From the NCBI GenBank assembly GCA_946886375.1, contig CAMPIL010000271.1, positions 1 to 5,045 on the forward strand: a stretch of 5,045 bases of DNA. Direction: 5' to 3'. The position numbers and the translations under genes were made by a program. Shown here piece by piece: positions 1-4,858 of the stretch. The stretch comes from an uncultured Phycisphaerales bacterium. Its GTDB lineage: Bacteria > Planctomycetota > Phycisphaerae > Phycisphaerales > SM1A02. Each line of letters begins with the position of its first letter. Position 1 is the stretch's first letter. The notes under the pieces were generated by a model that worked only from the letters and a program-made list of their open reading frames with translations, was not told the DNA's origin and did no database searches.

Positions 1-72
1 GTGTGCGCGTTCGTCATCGCCGGGCGTGCCTTGGGGATGGTCTGCATCGCGTTTGTGCAGCGAAAAGCGTGA
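1..72 (+). CDS. possible C-terminal tail of an upstream gene (partial)
   Basis: The first frame is open from the window edge to a TGA at 70-72 and would encode 23 residues, VCAFVIAGRALGMVCIAFVQRKA. They are strongly hydrophobic and end in a basic QRKA, as a last membrane helix with a cytoplasmic tail would. Third codon positions in this frame are almost all G or C, unlike the other two forward frames, which fits coding DNA in a GC-rich genome. The stretch is too short to assign a family. All three forward frames are open here, so chance is possible. No function is proposed. Confidence 0.3.
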   Translation: MCAFVIAGRALGMVCIAFVQRKA

Positions 73-122
73 ATGAATCGGCGTAGTTTGGAATGGGTCC
101 AATGAGGCGAGTCAGTAATTTT

Positions 123-171
123 CCCAAATTGAATGCGGAATATTTTTTCATCGAATTTGGGCATCCAATTC
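123..171 (+). promoter_or_regulatory. overlapping, mutually exclusive inverted repeats
   Basis: CCCAAATT (123-130) is a perfect inverted repeat of AATTTGGG (154-161), with 23 nt between. The same right arm, read as GAATTTGG (153-160), can instead pair with CCAATTC (165-171) around a GCAT loop with one bulged T. The two pairings compete for 154-160, so at RNA level the leader could switch between two folds. It could equally be an operator at DNA level. No function is established, and the stems are AT-rich and weak. Confidence 0.3.
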
Positions 172-182
172 ATCAAGTATGG

Positions 183-201
183 GGTACATTGGAGGTACAT
201 T
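183..201 (+). repeat. direct repeat GGTACATT x2, 11-bp period
   Basis: GGTACATT occurs at 183-190 and again at 194-201, separated by GGA. The 11-bp period is close to one helical turn, so both copies would face the same side of the DNA, as paired binding sites for a regulator do. It lies about 120 nt upstream of the gene 1 start. An 8-nt repeat of this kind can also arise by chance. Confidence 0.45.
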
Positions 202-268
202 CTGAAGGCTGCCACGGCTGAGAACTTTCGCAGCGTCATGCTGTGCTCATCACAATGGCTGTGGCTGA

Positions 269-286
269 TGCAGCGGCGACGCTGCG
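269..286 (+). promoter_or_regulatory. 5' leader hairpin with GCGA tetraloop
   Basis: GCAGCG (270-275) pairs perfectly with CGCTGC (280-285) around a GCGA loop of the stable GNRA type. A T-G wobble at 269/286 can extend it. It ends 23 nt before the Shine-Dalgarno of gene 1. It is not followed by a T tract, so it does not look like a terminator. A role in mRNA stability or translation is possible but inferred. Confidence 0.35.
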
Positions 287-308
287 GTTTCACAACAAGG
301 GGATGGCG

Positions 309-315
309 AAGGAAG
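309..315 (+). promoter_or_regulatory. ribosome binding site of the di-heme cytochrome gene
   Basis: AAGGAAG lies 6 nt before the ATG at 322. It decides the start: the longer frame opening at ATG 133 has no comparable site at that distance, and the 322 start places a hydrophobic signal peptide near the N-terminus. Confidence 0.7.
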
Positions 316-321
316 ACACGA

Positions 322-2070
322 ATGATCGATTCATCAACACCGTTATCGACAGCACGTTCTGCAATTTCGTCATCCGCGTGCGAGCGATTGGCTCGCGCAC
401 TGGTCATGCTCGGCGTCGTCGTGACGCCGCTGTTGGCCACTTCTTTGGTGTCCGCAGGCACGCCGCCGACGCAGGCTCGGGCAGGCGAACCGTTGCCGGG
501 TTTGACCGCAAGTGAATTGGAGCGTTGGCAGATTGGGCGTGTGGCGTACGCGGCGCCTTTGAGTTCACTCAACGGCGGGCCGCTGGGGCCGGTCTTCAAC
601 AAGAACAACTGCGGCAACTGCCACAGCGATCCATTGGGCGGACCGGGCTCGACGCCGGTGACTCGTTTCGGACGCGAGGAAAAGGGCGTGTTTGACCCCC
701 TGGCGGAACTGGGCGGGTCGCTGCTGCAAAGCGCTTCGATCACGCCTGAGTGCGCTGAGTCGATTCCGGCTGAGGCCAACGTGACTGAACTCCGCATGAC
801 CAACGGCGCTCTGGCGTACGGTTTGGTTGAAGCGATTCCTGATTCTGCGTTGAAGGCAGTGCGTGATGCGCAGCCCAAGCGGGCTCGGGGCTTGGCGCAC
901 ATGGTGGGCGCGTTTGAGGACCCGCCGGGCAGCAAACTGCGCGTGGGCCGCTTCGGCTGGAAGGCCCAGGTCGCCACCGTGCTGACGTTCTCGGCTGACG
1001 CATCGCTCAACGAATTGGGCCTGACCAATCGCTTCCTCGATGAAGAAAACGCACCCAACGGCGACGCGGTGCTGCTGGCGGCGTGCGATACCGCAGCCGA
1101 TCCGGAAGACGGTCCGGACGCACAGGGATTCGACCTCATCGACCGCTACACCGATTTCCAGCGGTTCCTGGCGCCGTTCCCGCAAACGCCCAAGAACGGC
1201 ATGGCCGGCGAAGTGCTGTTCAACACCATCGGCTGCGCGGTGTGCCACCATTCTTCATATACAACTGACAACAACGCGAATCTTGAGGATGCGATTCGCA
1301 ACAAGGCGATTCGGCCATACTCAGATTTTCTGCTGCACCAGATGGGCGTGAACGGTGATCAGATCGTGCAAGGCGACGGAGTTCAAGGCATGGTCAAAAC
1401 CCCGCCACTTTGGGGTTTGGCGACACGCGACCCGATGTGGCACAACGGCTCTGCGGCCGGCGGCGACTTCGCCAGCCGCGTGACGACGGCCATTGGCTTG
1501 CACGACTGCTTCGGCTCGCAGGCGGCTCCTGCAGCGCAGAACTTCGCGAATCTGCCTCCTGCCGATCAGGCCAATGTGGTTGCGTTCCTTGCTTCGCTGG
1601 GTCAGAATGAGTTTGACGTGGAGAACGACGGCATCGTTGCATTCCTGGACTTCCTTGATTTCAAGGCGTGCATCGGAAGTTCTCCCACGCCCAATGACCA
1701 CTGCGCAATTCACGATGTGGATCAGGACGGCGACGTGGACACCACCGATTTCTCGGCGTTCATGATGCTCTACGATGGCCTTCGCCGCGATTGCAACAAC
1801 AACGGCATCGTTGACCTGCTCGACATCGTGAGTGGCAACTCCGCCGACACCAACAACAACGCCATTCCCGATTCATGCGAGCCCACATGCACGGCTGACA
1901 TCACTGGCGGCGGCGGCACGGTCAACGTGAATGACCTGCTGGCGGTGATCAACCAGTGGGGCGCTTGCCCGGCCCTGACCCTGCCTTGCAGCGGTGACCT
2001 TGACAACAACCATGTCGTGAACGTGAACGACCTGCTTGCTGTGATCAATTCCTGGGGCACTTGCCCGTGA
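322..2070 (+). CDS. secreted di-heme c-type cytochrome, DHOR/DUF1111 family, with C-terminal dockerin-like repeats
   Basis: The 582-aa product should bind two c-type hemes outside the cytoplasm: CGNCH at residues 97-101 and CAVCH at 305-309. The flanking text is typical of the di-heme oxidoreductase family (PF06537, related to MauG/CcpA peroxidases): GPVFNKNNCGNCH, LFNTIGCAVCH, RPYSDFLLHQMG (331-342), KTPPLWGL (359-366), MWHNGSA (372-378) and VVAFLASLGQ (419-428). A Sec-type signal peptide has its hydrophobic core at about 27-43 and probable cleavage after VSA45. After the enzyme domain come a first EF-hand/dockerin-like pair (432-450 and 465-485), a DCNNNGI...IPDSCE linker (490-520) and a second pair of VNVNDLLAVINxWG repeats (about 525-582) ending in CP. 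The family is involved in electron transfer or peroxide/oxidase-type chemistry; the substrate cannot be read from the sequence. The added C-terminal modules are unusual for the family and probably serve anchoring or docking (inference). The family call is strong. Confidence 0.93.
   Translation: MIDSSTPLSTARSAISSSACERLARALVMLGVVVTPLLATSLVSAGTPPTQARAGEPLPGLTASELERWQIGRVAYAAPLSSLNGGPLGPVFNKNNCGNCHSDPLGGPGSTPVTRFGREEKGVFDPLAELGGSLLQSASITPECAESIPAEANVTELRMTNGALAYGLVEAIPDSALKAVRDAQPKRARGLAHMVGAFEDPPGSKLRVGRFGWKAQVATVLTFSADASLNELGLTNRFLDEENAPNGDAVLLAACDTAADPEDGPDAQGFDLIDRYTDFQRFLAPFPQTPKNGMAGEVLFNTIGCAVCHHSSYTTDNNANLEDAIRNKAIRPYSDFLLHQMGVNGDQIVQGDGVQGMVKTPPLWGLATRDPMWHNGSAAGGDFASRVTTAIGLHDCFGSQAAPAAQNFANLPPADQANVVAFLASLGQNEFDVENDGIVAFLDFLDFKACIGSSPTPNDHCAIHDVDQDGDVDTTDFSAFMMLYDGLRRDCNNNGIVDLLDIVSGNSADTNNNAIPDSCEPTCTADITGGGGTVNVNDLLAVINQWGACPALTLPCSGDLDNNHVVNVNDLLAVINSWGTCP
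1615..1881 (+). other. first EF-hand/dockerin-like pair plus Cys-rich linker inside gene 1
   Basis: DVENDGIVAFLDF (from residue 432) and DVDQDGDVDTTDF (from 465) are two Ca-loop motifs. The second has acidic residues at all five usual loop positions (1, 3, 5, 9, 12). The helix parts read FLDFKAC and FSAFMMLYDG, a different subtype from the NVNDLLAVIN repeats further on. The linker at residues 490-520 (D490, C491, then NNNGIVD, later NNNAIPDSCE) resembles the thrombospondin-type-3-like spacers common in planctomycete secreted proteins. A role as a Ca-rigidified stalk is inference. Confidence 0.65.
1921..1961 (+). repeat. C-terminal tag repeat, copy 1
   Basis: This 41-bp unit encodes VNVNDLLAVINQWG in gene 1. 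It differs from copy 3 at 7 positions. The Ca loop before it is abnormal: DITGGGG replaces the usual DxNxDG, with one extra residue and no side-chain ligands at positions 3-5 apart from Thr. Confidence 0.85.
2017..2057 (+). repeat. C-terminal tag repeat, copy 2
   Basis: This 41-bp unit encodes VNVNDLLAVINSWG at the end of gene 1. It starts 96 bp after copy 1 (32 residues) and is followed only by TCP and the stop. Its loop is DLDNNHVVNVND, with His where Gly normally sits. It differs from copy 3 in gene 2 at only 4 of 41 bases. Confidence 0.88.
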
Positions 2071-2104
2071 TTGAACGTCGACACGGTCTTCTGAAGGCAT
2101 GTCG

Positions 2105-2132
2105 CACATCGCGCGTTCTGCGCGTCGATGTG
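2105..2132 (+). promoter_or_regulatory. intergenic hairpin between genes 1 and 2
   Basis: CACATCG-CGCG (2105-2115) pairs with CGCG-T-CGATGTG (2121-2132): an 11-bp stem with one bulged T and a TTCTG loop. It starts 34 nt after the gene 1 stop. The sequence after it is AGAAAATG, not a T tract, so it is not a classical intrinsic terminator. It may stabilise the gene 1 mRNA 3' end or mark a processing site. Confidence 0.4.
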
Positions 2133-2150
2133 AGAAAATGACCCTTGCAC

Positions 2151-2178
2151 GGCTGCCGGGCTTTACCGCCCGGCAGTC
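2151..2178 (+). terminator. GC-rich terminator-like hairpin
   Basis: CTGCCGGGC (2153-2161) pairs perfectly with GCCCGGCAG (2168-2176) around TTTACC. A G-T and a G-C pair extend the stem to 11 bp. This is the strongest hairpin in the window and sits between two genes, as a terminator or attenuator would. The following bases, CTGATTTCC, give only a weak T stretch, so termination is uncertain. It lies 36 nt before the gene 2 start. Confidence 0.4.
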
Positions 2179-2192
2179 TGATTTCCGCGATA

Positions 2193-2217
2193 CGGGGCAT
2201 GAAGGAGAAATGCCTTG
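2193..2217 (+). promoter_or_regulatory. ribosome binding site of gene 2, in the loop of a small hairpin
   Basis: GAAGGAG at 2201-2207 is a near-ideal Shine-Dalgarno 7 nt before the TTG at 2215, which decides this non-ATG start. It is flanked by GGCAT (2196-2200) and ATGCC (2210-2214), which can pair and leave the SD exposed in a 9-nt loop. CGG (2193-2195) can continue the stem into the TTG start codon through one C-G and two G-U pairs. The ATG at 2210 is out of frame with the long gene. Confidence 0.6.
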
Positions 2218-4695
2218 GCCAGATACAGCGTTCAGATCGCCGCCGCCGCCGCACTCCTCACCACCTCGGCGGCGCACGCGCAATGGGTGCAATTCGTCGA
2301 CAGCACCGCCGCGCGCATGCCCGTTGGTGCAGGCCTCAACAATGCCGCAACCAGCATCAGCGATCCTGACGAAAAGGATTACGCCTGGGCCGACATCGAC
2401 AAGGACGGCGACATCGACCTGGTCTGCGTTCGCAAACAACCCTTCACCTCCTCCGGCAAGCGAACCAACGTTCTGTTCATGAACGAAGGCATCGCGCAGG
2501 GTCACGCCATCAACGGCGTGCTCGTTGATCGCACCTCAACATACGCCATCGCTTCCGACGTCGCAGGCGATCAGGGCTTCCTCACCGCCACCAACGATCG
2601 CGATGTCTTCCTCGCCGATGTCAACAACGACACCTGGCTGGACATCATCACCGCCACCACCCTCTCCGATGGCTCGCCCAAGCACGTCGGCCACCCGCGC
2701 ATTTACATCAACCGTGGCAACAACGGCAGCGGTCAGTGGCAGGGCTTCCGGTATGAGGCCGCCCGCATTCCCAACATGGCTCCGGCCAACAATCCGTCGG
2801 TGCAGCCTCGGTTCTGCTCTGTCGTCGCGGGCGATGTCACCGGCGACGGGTACGTCGATCTCTACTTCGGCGATTACGATTCCGGCGGGTCTGAATCCTT
2901 CGATTACAACAACAAACTCCTCATCAACCAGGGAGCCGCCAGCCCAGGCTTCTTCATCGACTCGCTCACCGCGCGCATGTCCGCCAACCCAGGCCTGCTT
3001 TCAGCCTTCGGTGCCGCCAGTGCGATGGCCGACATGAACAACGACGGCGTAATGGATGTCATCAAGCAAACCTCGCTCGCCTCGCCCCTGCACGTGGCGG
3101 TGCAGTACAACAATCCCGCCAACGTCGGCTTCTTCCCCGATTCGGTGTACAAGGTCGTCAATTCCACCTCGCCGTATTTCGCATCCGTCGGCGACCTGAA
3201 CAACGATTCGCGGATGGACATTGTGATTACCTCCGATGGCCAGGATCGTTACCTGCTCAACACCGGCAACGCCGGCGACGGCACCGCGATCTTCAACTCG
3301 ATCACCTTCGCGTTCCAGTCGGGAAGCGATGACGGGTTCGGCAGCAGTTCCACGGTGGTTGACCTGAACAACGACGGCTGGAAAGACGTGCTCATCGCCG
3401 ACGTCGATGTTGATATTTCTGGCTGCGGGCGGCGGGCGCACATCTATCGCAATCTCGGCAACGCGCCAAACGTCACCCTGCAGGAGCAATCTCCCTCGGT
3501 CATTCCCACCGGCATGCTGCAAGGCACGCACTACATCGGCGCGTTCGACATCAACAACGATGGCTGGACCGATCTGGTCGTCGGCCGCTGCAGCGGCACA
3601 CAGGTGTGGATGAACGTCCCGCCCGCTGGTGTCGTGTTCAGTTACCCCGAAGGCCTGCCGGCGTTCGTTCAACCCAACCAGCCCAAGGTCTTCAAGGTGC
3701 AGTTGAACGCCGTGAGCGGCGGAACCGTCGCGGCCAACAGCGGCAAGATTTTCATCTCGCAGGATGGCGGCCCGTTCGTGCAATCCAGCATGACTTCCCT
3801 GGGCGGCAACCTGTACTCGGCCACGCTCCCCGCGGTCGCTTGCCCCCAGAAGGTGAACTTCTACATGAGCGGGCAACTTTCCGGCGGAGGCACATTCACC
3901 GATCCGCCAAGCGCGCCGGCGTCCTCGTACATCGCCGTCGCCGCACTGGGTACAGATCTCGTCGTCAATGACACCATTGAAGGCAAGGTCGATCAGTGGA
4001 CCATCGTCAACGATCCCGGCCATATCGCAGGAGCATGGGAGCAGGCTCAGCCCAACGGCACGATCAGTTCAGGCTCGCTGGCCGCGCCTTCGGAAGACGC
4101 CTCCGGAAGCGATGATGAGGTCATGGCGTTTGTGACCAAGAACGGCCCCGTCGGCGACATCACGCCGAACAACTGGGACGTGGACGGCGCGGCGACGCGG
4201 CTGATCTCGCCGACAATTGATCTGGCCGACACCGACGCCACCATTTCATTTTCAACGTGGTTCTTCACCAGCATTCCTGGCGATGTGCTCAATATCGCCG
4301 TGTCCAACGACAACGGCGCGAACTGGACCACGGCAATGGACGTCGTGTCAACCAACGACGGCACGAACACCGCATGGCTGACCAAGTCGTTCGTGGTGGG
4401 CGACCACGTTGCCCCCACCGCCGCGGTTCGCGTGCGGTTCTCTGTTGCCGATGTGGGAACGCCTTCGGTGGTCGAAGCCGCAATCGACAATTTCCAGGTC
4501 AGTGAATTCGTGTGTGTGATTCCGCCGGCGTGTCCGTCGGATGTGAGCAATGACGGCACGGTGAACGTGAACGACCTGCTCGCCGTGATCAACGCCTGGG
4601 GCGCAACCAGCGGACCGGCGGACCTGAACAACGATGGCACAGTGAACGTGAACGATCTGCTCGCCGTCATCAACGCGTGGGGACCTTGCCCGTAA
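2215..4695 (+). CDS. secreted seven-repeat FG-GAP/VCBS propeller protein with MAM-like and dockerin-like C-terminal modules
   Basis: The 826-aa product starts at a TTG with a good Shine-Dalgarno. The signal peptide MARYSVQIAAAAALLTTSAAHA is probably cut after AHA22, leaving QWVQF. Seven Ca-loop motifs of the DxNxDG...D type start at residues 60, 135, 207, 273, 327, 383 and 445, spaced 54-75 residues. That count and spacing suit one complete seven-bladed integrin-alpha-like propeller (about 23-467). Residues about 470-575 look like an Ig-like beta module (KVFKVQLNAVSGG, KIFISQDGGPF, YSATLPA). Residues about 580-765 resemble the MAM/jelly-roll modules of secreted peptidases (WDVDGAATRLISPTIDL, LNIAVSNDNGANW, VVEAAIDNFQV). 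The C-terminus has two VNVNDLLAVINAWG repeats (774-826) and ends GPCP. No catalytic motif was seen, so binding, adhesion or scaffolding is likeliest. Ligand unknown. Confidence 0.9.
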   Translation: MARYSVQIAAAAALLTTSAAHAQWVQFVDSTAARMPVGAGLNNAATSISDPDEKDYAWADIDKDGDIDLVCVRKQPFTSSGKRTNVLFMNEGIAQGHAINGVLVDRTSTYAIASDVAGDQGFLTATNDRDVFLADVNNDTWLDIITATTLSDGSPKHVGHPRIYINRGNNGSGQWQGFRYEAARIPNMAPANNPSVQPRFCSVVAGDVTGDGYVDLYFGDYDSGGSESFDYNNKLLINQGAASPGFFIDSLTARMSANPGLLSAFGAASAMADMNNDGVMDVIKQTSLASPLHVAVQYNNPANVGFFPDSVYKVVNSTSPYFASVGDLNNDSRMDIVITSDGQDRYLLNTGNAGDGTAIFNSITFAFQSGSDDGFGSSSTVVDLNNDGWKDVLIADVDVDISGCGRRAHIYRNLGNAPNVTLQEQSPSVIPTGMLQGTHYIGAFDINNDGWTDLVVGRCSGTQVWMNVPPAGVVFSYPEGLPAFVQPNQPKVFKVQLNAVSGGTVAANSGKIFISQDGGPFVQSSMTSLGGNLYSATLPAVACPQKVNFYMSGQLSGGGTFTDPPSAPASSYIAVAALGTDLVVNDTIEGKVDQWTIVNDPGHIAGAWEQAQPNGTISSGSLAAPSEDASGSDDEVMAFVTKNGPVGDITPNNWDVDGAATRLISPTIDLADTDATISFSTWFFTSIPGDVLNIAVSNDNGANWTTAMDVVSTNDGTNTAWLTKSFVVGDHVAPTAAVRVRFSVADVGTPSVVEAAIDNFQVSEFVCVIPPACPSDVSNDGTVNVNDLLAVINAWGATSGPADLNNDGTVNVNDLLAVINAWGPCP
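2392..3579 (+). repeat. seven FG-GAP/VCBS propeller repeats within gene 2
   Basis: The loop cores are DIDKDGDIDLV (60), DVNNDTWLDII (135), DVTGDGYVDLY (207), DMNNDGVMDVI (273), DLNNDSRMDIV (327), DLNNDGWKDVL (383) and DINNDGWTDLV (445). Each keeps Asp or Asn at loop positions 1, 3, 5 and 9, except position 3 of the third loop, which is Thr. Repeats 2 and 5 have Thr or Ser in place of the loop Gly. Repeats 6 and 7 are the most alike. Confidence 0.88.
4561..4601 (+). repeat. C-terminal tag repeat, copy 3
   Basis: This 41-bp unit encodes VNVNDLLAVINAWG in gene 2. It is preceded by the loop start DVSNDGT, giving Ca ligands D, S, D, N and D at positions 1, 3, 5, 9 and 12, a regular dockerin type I-like pattern. 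Copy 4 begins 81 bp (27 residues) later. Confidence 0.9.
4642..4682 (+). repeat. C-terminal tag repeat, copy 4
   Basis: This 41-bp unit encodes exactly the same VNVNDLLAVINAWG as copy 3. It differs at 3 bases, all synonymous (GAC/GAT, GTG/GTC, GCC/GCG). The loop DLNNDGTVNVND is a full dockerin/EF-hand consensus. Only PCP and the stop follow it. Confidence 0.9.
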
Positions 4696-4703
4696 AGGAA
4701 CAA

Positions 4704-4762
4704 GAATGAATCGATGGCACAATCAATTCATTCAGATGCGCATGCGGCCTCGGCGGCCCATG
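4704..4762 (+). promoter_or_regulatory. two weak hairpins in the gene 2 - gene 3 gap
   Basis: GAATGAAT (4704-4711) is a perfect inverted repeat of ATTCATTC (4726-4733), with a further GAT/ATC pairing inside the loop. Next, CATG-C-GGCC (4741-4749) can pair with GGCCCATG (4755-4762), with one bulged C and a TCGGC loop. Neither is followed by a T tract. The first overlaps the start codon of the small reading frame at 4706, so folding would mask that start. Confidence 0.3.
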
Positions 4763-4858
4763 GCTGCTCGCTTTGGAAGGAATGACCCGGCTGCGCGCGG
4801 TGGCGGCATTCCCCTCTCTTTCTTTGGCTCTTTGTCTTTGGAAAGGACGTTCTCGTGA
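4706..4858 (+). CDS. candidate small protein or leader peptide, 50 aa
   Basis: ATG 4706 opens 50 codons ending in TGA at 4856-4858. An AAAGGA Shine-Dalgarno (4694-4699) overlaps the gene 2 stop codon and lies 6 nt before the ATG. The stop overlaps the GTG start of gene 3 (GTGA, 4855-4858), the arrangement seen in translational coupling. The peptide starts MNRWHNQFIQMRMRPRRPMA and has nine Arg against one Asp and one Glu, no membrane segment and no signal peptide. Against it: about 31 of 50 third positions are G or C, lower than its neighbours appear to be, and no family is recognised. Alternatives are a leader peptide tuning gene 3 translation, or chance. A spacing-conserving small gene cannot be proved from one sequence. 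Confidence 0.33.
   Translation: MNRWHNQFIQMRMRPRRPMAARFGRNDPAARGGGIPLSFFGSLSLERTFS
4811..4847 (+). promoter_or_regulatory. pyrimidine-rich tract and ribosome binding site of gene 3
   Basis: Positions 4811-4838 are mostly C and T (CCCTCTCTTTCTTTGG and following), unlike the rest of the window. They lead into AAAGGA (4842-4847), 7 nt before the GTG at 4855. The SD supports the GTG start. A pyrimidine-rich leader is largely unstructured and may help ribosome loading (inference). Confidence 0.55.

Larger units (their letters stand above)
73..321 (+). other. non-coding leader region upstream of the di-heme cytochrome gene
   Basis: This 249-nt stretch holds no convincing gene. The frame of gene 1 runs upstream through it to an ATG at 133, but those 63 residues (rich in W, R, Q and M) do not resemble a signal peptide or domain, and a better start lies at 322. 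About 110-215 is clearly more AT-rich than the rest of the window, including a six-T run at 143-148, as expected for a promoter region. No hexamer pair is good enough to call; TTGAAT at 129-134 with TCGAAT at 151-156 is only a weak sigma70-like candidate. The repeats and hairpins inside are listed separately. Confidence 0.6.

Noticed and set aside
143..148. Six-T run as an intrinsic terminator of the upstream gene
   Set aside because: No stable GC-rich hairpin directly precedes it.
133..321. 63-residue N-terminal extension of gene 1 from ATG 133
   Set aside because: It has no well-placed SD, would put the signal peptide far from the N-terminus, and overlaps the AT-rich leader. ATG 322 with AAGGAAG is better.
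346..456. Downstream TTG or ATG starts for gene 1 (residues 23 or 29)
   Set aside because: TTG at residue 23 would give a neat short signal peptide, but neither has an SD. ATG 322 does.
565..1251. 228-codon antisense frame within gene 1
   Set aside because: Covers both heme motifs of the forward gene and has no recognisable features of its own.
2067..2141. 24-codon frame starting at the GTG that overlaps the gene 1 stop
   Set aside because: It has the GTGA overlap, but only a poor SD-like stretch upstream, is very short, and runs through a strong hairpin. Much weaker than the frame at 4706.
2099..2482. 127-codon forward frame overlapping the start of gene 2
   Set aside because: Its GAAGG lies only 1 nt before the ATG, the frame is Pro/Ser/Arg-rich out-of-frame text inside gene 2, and gene 2 has the clear signal peptide.
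1873..2505. 210-codon antisense frame spanning the gene 1 - gene 2 gap
   Set aside because: It is the reverse reading of the tag repeats and of GC-rich codons, with low-complexity VVHVHD-like text, and crosses two real genes. No SD or domain.
3001..4023. 340-codon antisense frame within gene 2
   Set aside because: Mirror of the DxNNDG repeats in a high-GC gene. The forward frame has signal peptide, repeats and domains; this one has none.
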